From positions 1-5,738 of the forward strand of contig CAZSTA010000223.1 in assembly GCA_964609495.1 (NCBI GenBank): a DNA stretch of 5,738 nucleotides, written 5' to 3'. The notes beneath the pieces are model-generated. The model was not told the origin of the DNA. It made no database searches and was given only the letters and a program-made list of their open reading frames with translations. Source of the stretch: CAZSTA01 sp964609495 [NCBI: uncultured bacterium]. Its GTDB lineage: Bacteria; CAZSTA01. Within the stretch, counting starts at the first letter, position 1. Every line of letters begins with the position of its first letter. The position numbers and the translations under genes are program-made. Shown here one piece after another: positions 1 through 5,738 of the stretch.

Positions 1-282
<282 letters not shown>

Positions 283-296
283 TATTGATTAAAACA

Positions 297-312
297 CCCT
301 CAAGAGAGAGGG
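297..312 (+). other. Weak hairpin in the rpoC-rpsL spacer
   Basis: CCCTC (297-301) can pair with GAGGG (308-312) across a six-base loop. No T-run follows, so it does not look like an intrinsic terminator, and a five-pair stem is expected by chance fairly often in purine-rich sequence. It is listed because it is the only structure seen in the 91-nt spacer. No convincing -35/-10 promoter pair was found there, which fits read-through from rpoC into rpsL. Confidence 0.25.
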
Positions 313-359
313 AGAAAACGAAGAGTAAACCCATCAGGAGAAAAGACCATAAAAAGATC

Positions 360-366
360 GAGGTGA
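360..366 (+). promoter_or_regulatory. Shine-Dalgarno site fixing the TTG start of rpsL
   Basis: GAGGTGA lies about eight bases before the TTG at 374-376. The only nearby ATG (367-369) overlaps this motif and is in another frame, giving a few unrelated residues. The TTG reading begins [11 protein letters not shown], the standard S12 N-terminus, so TTG is the start. Confidence 0.8.
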
Positions 367-373
367 TGAACTT

Positions 374-751
374 TTGCCGACCATAAACCAACTCGTTCGA
401 AAGGGCCGTCGAAAGATAGGGACGAAATCGTCTGCCCCAGCTTTAATGGGATGCCCTCAAAGAAGAGGTGTCTGTCTCCAGGTGAAAACCACTACCCCAA
501 GAAAGCCCAACTCAGCGCTCAGGAAGATAGCCCGAGTCCGACTCACCAATGGGATAGAGGTCACAGCCTACATCCCTGGCATAGGACACAACCTTCAAGA
601 GCACTCAGTGGTCCTAGTTCGAGGCGGGAGAGTAAAAGACCTACCTGGCGTTCGATACCACATAATTCGAGGGACCCTGGATACCGCCGGGGTGGAGGAC
701 AGAAGAAGGGGTCGCAGTAAATACGGAGCGAAGCGGCCCAGGAAAACCTAG
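374..751 (+). CDS. rpsL: 30S ribosomal protein S12
   Basis: S12 sits at the interface side of the small subunit and helps monitor codon-anticodon pairing in the A site. The 125-residue length and the blocks [11 protein letters not shown] (1-11), CPQRRGVC (27-34), KPNSALRK (44-51), [20 protein letters not shown] (69-88) and DLPGVRY (89-95) are diagnostic. Asp89, the residue that RimO methylthiolates in many bacteria, is present, as are Lys88 and Pro91. Residue 43 is Arg (codon AGA, 500-502) where most bacteria have Lys; Lys-to-Arg here is a well-known streptomycin-resistance change. Residues 35-38 read LQVK rather than the common TRVY, also near the decoding centre. The start is TTG, chosen from the Shine-Dalgarno site and the conserved N-terminus. 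Unlike the usual order, the next gene is not rpsG but an EF-G paralogue, 38 nt downstream. Confidence 0.98.
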   Translation: MPTINQLVRKGRRKIGTKSSAPALMGCPQRRGVCLQVKTTTPRKPNSALRKIARVRLTNGIEVTAYIPGIGHNLQEHSVVLVRGGRVKDLPGVRYHIIRGTLDTAGVEDRRRGRSKYGAKRPRKT

Positions 752-775
752 GAAAATAAACTAATTGTTCCCGAT

Positions 776-784
776 AAGGAGGGG
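776..784 (+). promoter_or_regulatory. Strong Shine-Dalgarno site of the EF-G-like gene
   Basis: AAGGAGGGG contains AAGGAGG (776-782), seven bases before the GTG at 790-792. It is the best Shine-Dalgarno match in the window and supports the GTG start and efficient translation of the paralogue. Confidence 0.8.
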
Positions 785-789
785 CTTAA

Positions 790-2871
790 GTGAAAGGAAG
801 AGAAGGCGACAAAATAAAAAATATCGGACTAATAGGCCACGGAGGTTCGGGAAAGACCACCCTAGCTGAGGCAATGCTCTACAATAGCGGAGAGATCAAC
901 AGATTGGGGAGAGTCGATAAGGGGACCTGTGTCTCAGATTACGAACCCGAAGAGATCAAGAGGAAAATATCGATCACGACCTCCCTCTTGCCCCTCAACT
1001 GGAGGGATAAAAAGATCAATCTCCTAGACACCCCCGGCTACGATGACTTCGTGGGAGAGGTCAAGAGCGCCCTCCGAGTAGTAGAGGCCACCGTACTCCT
1101 CCTATGCGCCGTCTCAGGAGTAGAGGTATCTGCGGAGAAGACCTGGAGTTACTCCCAAGATTACCACCAACCTTGTCTTATCTTCATCAACAAAATGGAT
1201 CGAGAGAACGCCGATTTCTATAAAGTTCTGGAGACTGCCCAGGAAAAATTTGCCTCCTCCACCCTGATCCCCCTCCAACTTCCTATCGGTCGTCAAAGCG
1301 ACTACAAAGGGATAGTCGACCTAGTCAAGATGAAAGCCATAGTCTATTCCGACGGCGAAACCGAGGAAGGAGACCTCCCCGCCGATCTCACTTCCCTCGC
1401 CTTAGAATATAGAGAGAAATTGATCGAGGCGGTTGCTGAGACCGATGATGCACTCCTAGAGAAATACCTTGAGGGAGAGGAATTGACCGAGGGAGAGATA
1501 ACAACTGGCTTAAGAAGAGCCGTTATAAGTGGGAATATAACCCCGGTCCTCTGTGGCAGTGCCTATCAAAATATAGGGGTGAAGGAACTTCTGGACACCA
1601 TCACGAACTATCTACCCTCCCCCCTTGAGCGCGACGCGGTTCGGGGGAAAGACCCGGAAACTGCCGAAGAGATAGAAAGAGCTCCCAGCGAAGAAGAGCC
1701 TCTAAGCGCCCTAGTCTTCAAGACCATCGTGGACCCTTATGTGGGAAAGCTAAACTTCTTTCGCGTCTATACCGGCGCCCTTACTGCCGACTCCGAGGTC
1801 TATAATCCCAACAAGGGGAAGACGGAGAAGATAGGACATATCTACTTTATGAGGGGCAAGGAACAGATCGAGACGGACAAAGTGGGAGTTGGAGACCTCG
1901 CGGCGGTAGCCAAACTTCAGGACACTGCGACGAACGATACCCTGTGTCCTAGGGAGACACCTATAGTCCTTAATCCCATTGATTTTCCCGAGCCTACCTA
2001 CTCCGTAGCCGTCGCCCCGAAAACCAGAGGGGATGAGGAGAAGATGGGGACCAGCTTAGCTAGAGTAATCGAGGAGGACCCCACGATAGCCCTTAGCCGC
2101 AACGATGAGACGAAGCAGATGATACTGTGGGGAATGGGAGAGACACATCTTATAATCGTTCTGGATCGCTTGAAGAGGAAGTTCGGAGTAGAAATAGAGA
2201 CCTCCATCCCCAAGATCCCTTACAAAGAGACGATCCGCGCCTCAGCTCAAGCCCAAGGCAAATACAAGAGACAATCAGGCGGACGCGGACAATACGGAGA
2301 TGCCTGGATCAAGATCGAACCCCTCCCTCGAGGAGAGGGATACCAATTCATCAACGAGATAGTCGGAGGCACAATCCCCTCCAGATTTATCCCGGCGGTA
2401 GAGAAGGGGATAATAGAGGCCATGGGGGAGGGAGTCCTAGCTGGATATCCCATAATAGATGCCAAGATATCCCTCTACGACGGCTCATACCACAGCGTAG
2501 ACTCCTCGGATATGGCTTTCAAGATTGCAGGCTCGATGGCCCTCAAGAAGGCATTTCAGCAGGCGAAACCCGTCCTCCTCGAACCCATAGCCAACGTCCA
2601 GGTAATCGTCCCTGATAGTTATATGGGAGACATAATCGGAGACCTTAACTCTCGGAGGGGAAGGATTATGGGGGTAGAGCCTCGCGACAAAAGGCAAGTA
2701 GTTCAAGCTCAGGTTCCTATGGCTGAGATGAGCAAATACGCCATCGACCTAAAATCCCTAGCTCAGGGTAGAGGCCAATATAAGATGGAATTCTCACGCT
2801 ATGAGGAAGTTCCCCAGGTAATAAGCGAGAAGATAATCGCCGAGAAGGACAGCGAGACAAAGGGAGAATAG
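790..2871 (+). CDS. EF-G-like translational GTPase (EF-G paralogue)
   Basis: This 693-residue protein has full EF-G architecture: G domain with P-loop GHGGSGKTT (16-24), G3 DTPGYDDF (80-87), G4 NKMD (134-137) and G5 SAY (257-259); domain II about 300-390; domain III about 400-478; domain IV from about 480, with SGGRGQYG (496-503) and GSYHSVDSSDMAFK (565-578); and domain V to the end. It belongs to the divergent group often annotated 'elongation factor G-like', which includes Thermus EF-G-2 and mycobacterial FusA2. Group hallmarks are GHGGSGK instead of AHIDAGK, RKIS (58-61) in place of switch I RGIT, and Tyr84 in place of the catalytic His of DTPGH. The domain IV tip His568 is kept, so it probably still enters the A site. 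Its role in translocation, recycling or stress cannot be told from sequence. It sits between rpsL and rpsG, so it is probably expressed with the ribosomal genes. The gene is intact and starts at GTG. Confidence 0.93.
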   Translation: MKGREGDKIKNIGLIGHGGSGKTTLAEAMLYNSGEINRLGRVDKGTCVSDYEPEEIKRKISITTSLLPLNWRDKKINLLDTPGYDDFVGEVKSALRVVEATVLLLCAVSGVEVSAEKTWSYSQDYHQPCLIFINKMDRENADFYKVLETAQEKFASSTLIPLQLPIGRQSDYKGIVDLVKMKAIVYSDGETEEGDLPADLTSLALEYREKLIEAVAETDDALLEKYLEGEELTEGEITTGLRRAVISGNITPVLCGSAYQNIGVKELLDTITNYLPSPLERDAVRGKDPETAEEIERAPSEEEPLSALVFKTIVDPYVGKLNFFRVYTGALTADSEVYNPNKGKTEKIGHIYFMRGKEQIETDKVGVGDLAAVAKLQDTATNDTLCPRETPIVLNPIDFPEPTYSVAVAPKTRGDEEKMGTSLARVIEEDPTIALSRNDETKQMILWGMGETHLIIVLDRLKRKFGVEIETSIPKIPYKETIRASAQAQGKYKRQSGGRGQYGDAWIKIEPLPRGEGYQFINEIVGGTIPSRFIPAVEKGIIEAMGEGVLAGYPIIDAKISLYDGSYHSVDSSDMAFKIAGSMALKKAFQQAKPVLLEPIANVQVIVPDSYMGDIIGDLNSRRGRIMGVEPRDKRQVVQAQVPMAEMSKYAIDLKSLAQGRGQYKMEFSRYEEVPQVISEKIIAEKDSETKGE

Positions 2872-2876
2872 GGTGT

Positions 2877-2935
2877 AAAGGTAACTTTTTTACCTTGAGT
2901 TCTTAAATCCTTGCAAAAGTTACCTTTTAAGGGAG
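2877..2935 (+). repeat. 59-nt inverted-repeat element, copy 1 (upstream of rpsG)
   Basis: This element starts five bases after the stop codon of the EF-G-like gene and ends 36 bases before rpsG. A perfect 13-bp inverted repeat, AAAGGTAACTTTT (2877-2889) against AAAAGTTACCTTT (2915-2927), encloses a 25-nt spacer. A competing local hairpin pairs AAGGTAA (2878-2884) with TTACCTT (2890-2896) around a five-base loop. Both folds use the same left arm, so they exclude one another. The T-run after the long stem is only four bases, so it would be a weak terminator at best. A second copy of the same length lies at 3461-3519; about 50 of 59 positions match if small gaps are allowed. Function unknown: candidates are an attenuator, an mRNA processing or stability site, a protein-binding leader, or a tiny mobile repeat. 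Confidence 0.85.
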
Positions 2936-2960
2936 AAGTTTAAACCTCAGAAGAAGAAAA

Positions 2961-2966
2961 GGAGAG
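2961..2966 (+). promoter_or_regulatory. Shine-Dalgarno site of rpsG
   Basis: GGAGAG lies five bases before the ATG at 2972. An ATG at 2967 is in another frame, so the 2972 start, which gives an S7-like N-terminus, is preferred. Confidence 0.7.
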
Positions 2967-2971
2967 ATGAA

Positions 2972-3442
2972 ATGCCCAGGAGAAGAATGGCAACTCGTCG
3001 CTTGGTTGTTCCCGATCCCATATACAATGATATCAAGTTAGCCAAATTCATCAACAATGTAATGCTCAAGGGGAAGAAATCCCTAGCCCGTTCGATATGC
3101 TACGATGCTCTTCAGATAATAAAAGAGAGGACTGACAAGAACCCCTTAGACATCTTCCGTCAAGCCATAACGAACGTCAAACCTGTTTTAGAGGTCAAAC
3201 CTCGTCGGGTAGGAGGAGCCACCTATCAAGTTCCGGTGGAGGTGCGTGGGGAGCGACAAGAGGCTTTGGCGATGCGATGGATCATCACCCACTCCCGAAA
3301 AAGGGGAGAGAAGACGATGCCACAACGACTGGCTAACGAGTTAATGGAGGCCGCTCGAGGGGAAGGGGCATCCGTAAAGAGGAGAGAGGACACTCATCGT
3401 ATGGCGGAAGCTAACAAAGCCTTCGCTCACTATAGATGGTAA
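2972..3442 (+). CDS. rpsG: 30S ribosomal protein S7
   Basis: S7 is a primary 16S rRNA-binding protein that nucleates assembly of the 30S head and lies near the E-site tRNA. The 156-residue length is standard. Diagnostic blocks are VPDPIYND (13-20), [14 protein letters not shown] (26-39), [20 protein letters not shown] (46-65), [20 protein letters not shown] (68-87) and the C-terminal [16 protein letters not shown] (141-156). The conserved [13 protein letters not shown] hairpin is intact. A second Met at residue 6 is possible, but the Shine-Dalgarno site fits the first ATG. In E. coli, S7 represses its own translation through the rpsL-rpsG intercistronic RNA. Here that junction is split by the EF-G-like gene, and the region just upstream of rpsG instead holds the 59-nt repeat element, so control is likely arranged differently. 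A second copy of the element follows the gene. Confidence 0.98.
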   Translation: MPRRRMATRRLVVPDPIYNDIKLAKFINNVMLKGKKSLARSICYDALQIIKERTDKNPLDIFRQAITNVKPVLEVKPRRVGGATYQVPVEVRGERQEALAMRWIITHSRKRGEKTMPQRLANELMEAARGEGASVKRREDTHRMAEANKAFAHYRW

Positions 3443-3460
3443 AAAAACCGATAAAATAGA

Positions 3461-3519
3461 AAGGGTAACTTTTTTAACCCTGAGTTCTATTTCCTGCAAA
3501 AAGTTACCTTTTAGGGGAG
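3461..3519 (+). repeat. 59-nt inverted-repeat element, copy 2 (upstream of fusA)
   Basis: This copy starts 18 bases after the rpsG stop codon and ends 26 bases before fusA. Arms AAGGGTAACTTTTT (3461-3474) and AAAAAGTTACCTTT (3498-3511) form a 14-pair stem with one G-U wobble. The competing local hairpin pairs AGGGT (3462-3466) with ACCCT (3477-3481). Blocks shared with copy 1 are GGTAACTTTTTTA, TGAGTTCT, GCAAAA, AAAAGTTACCTTTTA and GGGAG. The left part of the local hairpin differs between copies (AAGGT here AGGGT), and its partner changes with it (ACCTT here ACCCT), so pairing is kept; this suggests the local stem is selected. The 3' end of the element overlaps the GC-rich hairpin at 3514-3530. 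Confidence 0.85.
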
Positions 3520-3530
3520 GATTCCTCCCC
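3514..3530 (+). promoter_or_regulatory. GC-rich hairpin in the fusA leader
   Basis: GGGGAGG (3514-3520) and CCTCCCC (3524-3530) form a perfect seven-pair stem with an ATT loop, ending only three bases before the fusA Shine-Dalgarno site. The right arm contains CTCC (3525-3528), which could instead pair with GGAG (3536-3539) of that site. The left arm could therefore act as an anti-anti-Shine-Dalgarno. No T-run follows, so a terminator is unlikely. The same sequence with one preceding A (3513-3529) recurs exactly at 5113-5129 inside fusA. A regulatory role is inference. Confidence 0.6.
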
Positions 3531-3533
3531 CAT

Positions 3534-3539
3534 AAGGAG
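3534..3539 (+). promoter_or_regulatory. Shine-Dalgarno site fixing the GTG start of fusA
   Basis: AAGGAG lies six bases before GTG at 3546-3548, and the reading from that GTG begins [20 protein letters not shown], a normal EF-G N-terminus. Confidence 0.85.
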
Positions 3540-3545
3540 ATTTCC

Positions 3546-5660
3546 GTGCCAAGAGAATTTTCCCTGGAGAGAACCAGAAATATAGGAATCATCGCCCACA
3601 TCGACGCAGGAAAGACCACTGTTACCGAAAGAATCCTCTTCTACACTGGAATAGTGCGTCGAATGGGAGAGGTGCACGATGGCGCCGCCACCATGGATTG
3701 GATGGCTCAGGAGCAAGAGCGAGGGATAACGATCACCGCCGCCGCCACCACCTGCCGATGGCTAGATCATCGAATCAACATAATCGATACCCCCGGTCAT
3801 GTGGATTTCACCGTCGAGGTGGAACGCAGTCTCCGGGTCCTCGATGGGGCTATCGTCGTCTTCGATGGAGTAGCAGGAGTGGAGCCCCAATCGGAGACCG
3901 TCTGGCGTCAAGCGGATAGATATCACATCCCCCGTATCTGTTTCATCAACAAGCTCGATAGAGCAGGAGCCGATTACCTCGGATCAATCCAGTCGATAAG
4001 GGATAAACTCGCTGCTAAACCCCTGCTCCTAGAGCTACCGATCGGACTTGAGGAGGAATTCAAAGGTGTCATCGACCTCGTAAAGATGAAAGCCATCGTC
4101 TATCTGGACGAACTAGGAACTCGCTACGAAGAGAGCGAGATCCCCGAGGAACTAAGGGAGATAGCGGAGGAATATCATCAACATCTACTCGAGGCAACTT
4201 GTGAGATCGATGATCAACTCATCGAAAAATACCTAGAGAGCGAGGAGATCTCCCAGGACGAGCTGAGGAGAGGGATAAGAAAAGGAACTATCGAGGTCGA
4301 ATTCATCCCCGTCCTCTGCGGAAGCGCCCTATGTAACAAAGGGATACAACCCCTCTTGGACACGGTGGTCTATTATCTTCCTGCTCCTTCTGATATCCCC
4401 CCCGTTCAGGGATATCACCCTCAGAGTAGAGAGAGCGAACATAGATACGCCTCCGATGACGAACCATTTTCAGCCCTAGCCTTCAAGGTAGCGACAGATC
4501 CCTACGTCGGCAGGTTGACCTACATCCGCGTCTATTCAGGATCGGTCAAGTCAGGCTCTTATGTCTATAACTCGACGAAGGATAAGCAAGAGCGCATCGG
4601 ACGTCTTTTGCAGATGCATGCCAACCATCGTCAAGAGAGACAGGAGGTCTATGCTGGAGACATAGCTGCGGTTGTTGGCTTGAGAAACACCTCGACTGGA
4701 GATACCCTATGTAACCGCGCTCATCCGCTTCTTCTAGAATCGATAACCTTTCCTGAACCGGTCATCTCCGTCGCGATCGAACCGAGAACGCAGATCGATC
4801 AAGAGAGGCTCATCACCTCCTTGGGCAGACTAGCTGATGAAGATCCAACTTTTAAGATCAAGACCGACAAGGATACCTCTCAGCTCATCATCTCGGGGAT
4901 GGGAGAACTTCACCTAGAGATCCTAATTGATCGCCTATTGCGAGAGTTTAAGGTAGCCGCCGATGTTGGTAAGCCTCAGGTATCCTATAAGGAGACGATA
5001 AGAGGGGTCGCTGAGGCAGAAGGCAAATACATCCGTCAAAGTGGTGGTCGGGGGCAATATGGTCACGTATTGTTGAGATTAGAACCTTTAATAATAAATA
5101 CAGGAGGAGTAGAGGGGAGGATTCCTCCCTCTTCCGAGAAGGAACTTGAATTCATAAATCAGATCAGAGGAGGAGACATACCCAAGGATTTTATTCCGGC
5201 GATTGAGGAGGGAGTCAGAGAGGGGATGTCTGCCGGCCCCCTAGCCGGATATCCCGTGACCGGGATCAGAGCTATTCTCTATGGTGGCAGTTATCATGAG
5301 GTCGATTCCTCACATTTAGCTTTCAAGATAGCCGCCTCCATGGCCTTCACTTCGGCCCTTAAAAAGGCTCTGCCATCTATCTTAGAGCCGATAATGAGGC
5401 TAGAAGTCGTAGTTCCCGAGGAGTACATAGGCGAGGTGTTGGGAGATATACATATTCGTCGAGGGCAGATAAGTGGAGTAGAGGCTAGAGTCGGTATCCA
5501 GGTTATACATTCGGAAGTGCCGCTAGCTGAGATGTTCGGGTATGCTACAGATCTTAGATCTAAGACGCAGGGAAGAGCGACTTTTACTATGGAATTTACC
5601 AAATACGCTGAGGTCCCAGATCAGATTGCTCAAAGAATAATAAGTAGGATGATATGGTAA
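3546..5660 (+). CDS. fusA: Elongation factor G
   Basis: EF-G is the GTPase that moves tRNA-mRNA through the ribosome after peptide bond formation and, with RRF, recycles ribosomes. The 704-residue protein has canonical motifs: P-loop AHIDAGKT (17-24), switch I with RGITIT (59-64), G3 DTPGHVDF (81-88) with catalytic His85, G4 NKLD (135-138) and G5 GSA (259-261). Domain II spans about 305-400 and domain III about 403-480 ([20 protein letters not shown]). Domain IV holds [10 protein letters not shown] (499-508) and the tip loop GSYHEVDSS (581-589) with His584. Domain V ends with [11 protein letters not shown] and [11 protein letters not shown]. Residues about 514-532, between EPL and EF, are about ten longer than in E. 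coli EF-G and are encoded partly by the repeated hairpin sequence. All hallmarks lost in the upstream paralogue are present here, so this is the housekeeping copy. GTG start; tuf follows 41 nt downstream. Confidence 0.98.
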   Translation: MPREFSLERTRNIGIIAHIDAGKTTVTERILFYTGIVRRMGEVHDGAATMDWMAQEQERGITITAAATTCRWLDHRINIIDTPGHVDFTVEVERSLRVLDGAIVVFDGVAGVEPQSETVWRQADRYHIPRICFINKLDRAGADYLGSIQSIRDKLAAKPLLLELPIGLEEEFKGVIDLVKMKAIVYLDELGTRYEESEIPEELREIAEEYHQHLLEATCEIDDQLIEKYLESEEISQDELRRGIRKGTIEVEFIPVLCGSALCNKGIQPLLDTVVYYLPAPSDIPPVQGYHPQSRESEHRYASDDEPFSALAFKVATDPYVGRLTYIRVYSGSVKSGSYVYNSTKDKQERIGRLLQMHANHRQERQEVYAGDIAAVVGLRNTSTGDTLCNRAHPLLLESITFPEPVISVAIEPRTQIDQERLITSLGRLADEDPTFKIKTDKDTSQLIISGMGELHLEILIDRLLREFKVAADVGKPQVSYKETIRGVAEAEGKYIRQSGGRGQYGHVLLRLEPLIINTGGVEGRIPPSSEKELEFINQIRGGDIPKDFIPAIEEGVREGMSAGPLAGYPVTGIRAILYGGSYHEVDSSHLAFKIAASMAFTSALKKALPSILEPIMRLEVVVPEEYIGEVLGDIHIRRGQISGVEARVGIQVIHSEVPLAEMFGYATDLRSKTQGRATFTMEFTKYAEVPDQIAQRIISRMIW
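5111..5132 (+). repeat. Second occurrence of the fusA-leader hairpin, inside the fusA coding region
   Basis: Bases 5113-5129 are identical to 3513-3529 (17 nt: A, GGGGAGG, ATT, CCTCCC). Here the stem GGGAGG/CCTCCC (5115-5120 with 5124-5129) extends through a bulged G to AGA/TCT (5111-5113 with 5130-5132). The sequence encodes E-G-R-I-P-P-S at residues 523-529, in the segment of domain IV that is longer than in E. coli EF-G. The match may be a small repeat that entered the gene in frame, or chance in purine-rich sequence. Confidence 0.7.
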
Positions 5661-5683
5661 CTAATCTAGTTTTGATAAATATC

Positions 5684-5690
5684 AGGAGGG
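5684..5690 (+). promoter_or_regulatory. Shine-Dalgarno site of tuf
   Basis: AGGAGGG lies 11 bases before the ATG at 5702, a slightly long but usable spacing. The 41-nt fusA-tuf spacer holds no copy of the 59-nt element. Confidence 0.65.
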
Positions 5691-5701
5691 AAAGAGAATA
5701 G

Positions 5702-5738
5702 ATGGCAAGAGAGAGATTTATTCGGACGAAACCCCATG
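5702..5738 (+). CDS. tuf: Elongation factor Tu, N-terminal start (3'-truncated)
   Basis: Twelve complete codons read MARERFIRTKPH, which matches the EF-Tu N-terminus (MAKEKFxRTKPHVNVGTIGH in most bacteria). The protein carries aminoacyl-tRNA to the ribosomal A site as a GTP complex. The P-loop lies beyond the window, so the call rests on this short stretch and on position: tuf directly after fusA is the classic end of the str operon. The first codon is ATG, unlike the TTG and GTG starts of three of the four complete genes upstream. Whether the gene is intact cannot be seen. Confidence 0.9.
   Translation, partial: MARERFIRTKPH

Noticed and set aside
283-373. Promoter or ribosomal-protein L7Ae-like gene between rpoC and rpsL
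   Set aside because: No plausible -35/-10 pair was found (a TTGATT at 285-290 has no -10 at the right distance), and the spacer is too short for the small gene found here in some Firmicutes.
2365-2382. GGAGG...CCTCC pairing in the EF-G-like gene as another copy of the palindrome
   Set aside because: Only five pairs, a different loop, and it encodes the conserved GGTIPS segment rather than an extra segment, so it is explained by coding.
2127-2615. A 162-codon open frame within the EF-G-like gene
   Set aside because: It is an alternate-frame shadow: Arg/Ser/Pro-rich, low-complexity translation with no family resemblance, fully inside a conserved gene. The same applies to the other overlapping frames, including those on the minus strand.
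2895-2944. Promoter within the 59-nt element (TTGAGT or TTGCAA as -35, TTTAAA as -10)
   Set aside because: Spacings are far from 16-18 bases in every combination tried, and the matching boxes are not kept in copy 2.
3441-3460. A-rich run after rpsG as part of a terminator
   Set aside because: It is an A-run on the coding strand with no preceding stem, so it does not fit a + strand intrinsic terminator, and there is no minus-strand gene for it to serve.
1309-4110. Gene conversion between the two EF-G genes, suggested by the shared [15 protein letters not shown] stretch
   Set aside because: The DNA matches only in short runs (about 14 nt), with different codons around them, and the conserved domain IV blocks also use different codons. 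Common ancestry is enough.

Overview
The window is a stretch of a bacterial str-type operon, all on the + strand: the 3' end of rpoC, then rpsL (S12), an EF-G paralogue, rpsG (S7), canonical fusA (EF-G), and the first codons of tuf (EF-Tu). Gene order, the bacterial S12/S7 sequences and Shine-Dalgarno sites before every complete gene show a bacterium. The lineage cannot be fixed from this window. Frequent AGA/AGG and ATA codons and a purine-rich sense strand recall many thermophilic or deep-branching anaerobic lineages, but that is only a hint.

Layout: rpoC tail 1-282; short spacer; rpsL 374-751 from a TTG start; EF-G-like gene 790-2871 from a GTG start; a 100-nt spacer with the first copy of a 59-nt inverted-repeat element; rpsG 2972-3442; a 103-nt spacer with the second copy, followed by a perfect GC-rich hairpin and the Shine-Dalgarno site; fusA 3546-5660 from a GTG start; tuf from 5702, cut by the window end. 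No gene-free stretch exceeds about 100 nt.

The genes make parts of one machine. S12 forms the decoding centre and S7 organises the 30S head, EF-Tu delivers aminoacyl-tRNA, and EF-G drives translocation and recycling. The unusual points are: (1) a divergent EF-G-like GTPase, lacking the catalytic His of the G3 motif, placed between rpsL and rpsG; (2) two matching 59-nt elements, one before rpsG and one before fusA, each able to form two competing hairpins; (3) a 17-nt hairpin sequence present both in the fusA leader and inside the fusA coding region, within an extra segment of domain IV; (4) Arg rather than Lys at S12 residue 43, the classic streptomycin-resistance substitution.
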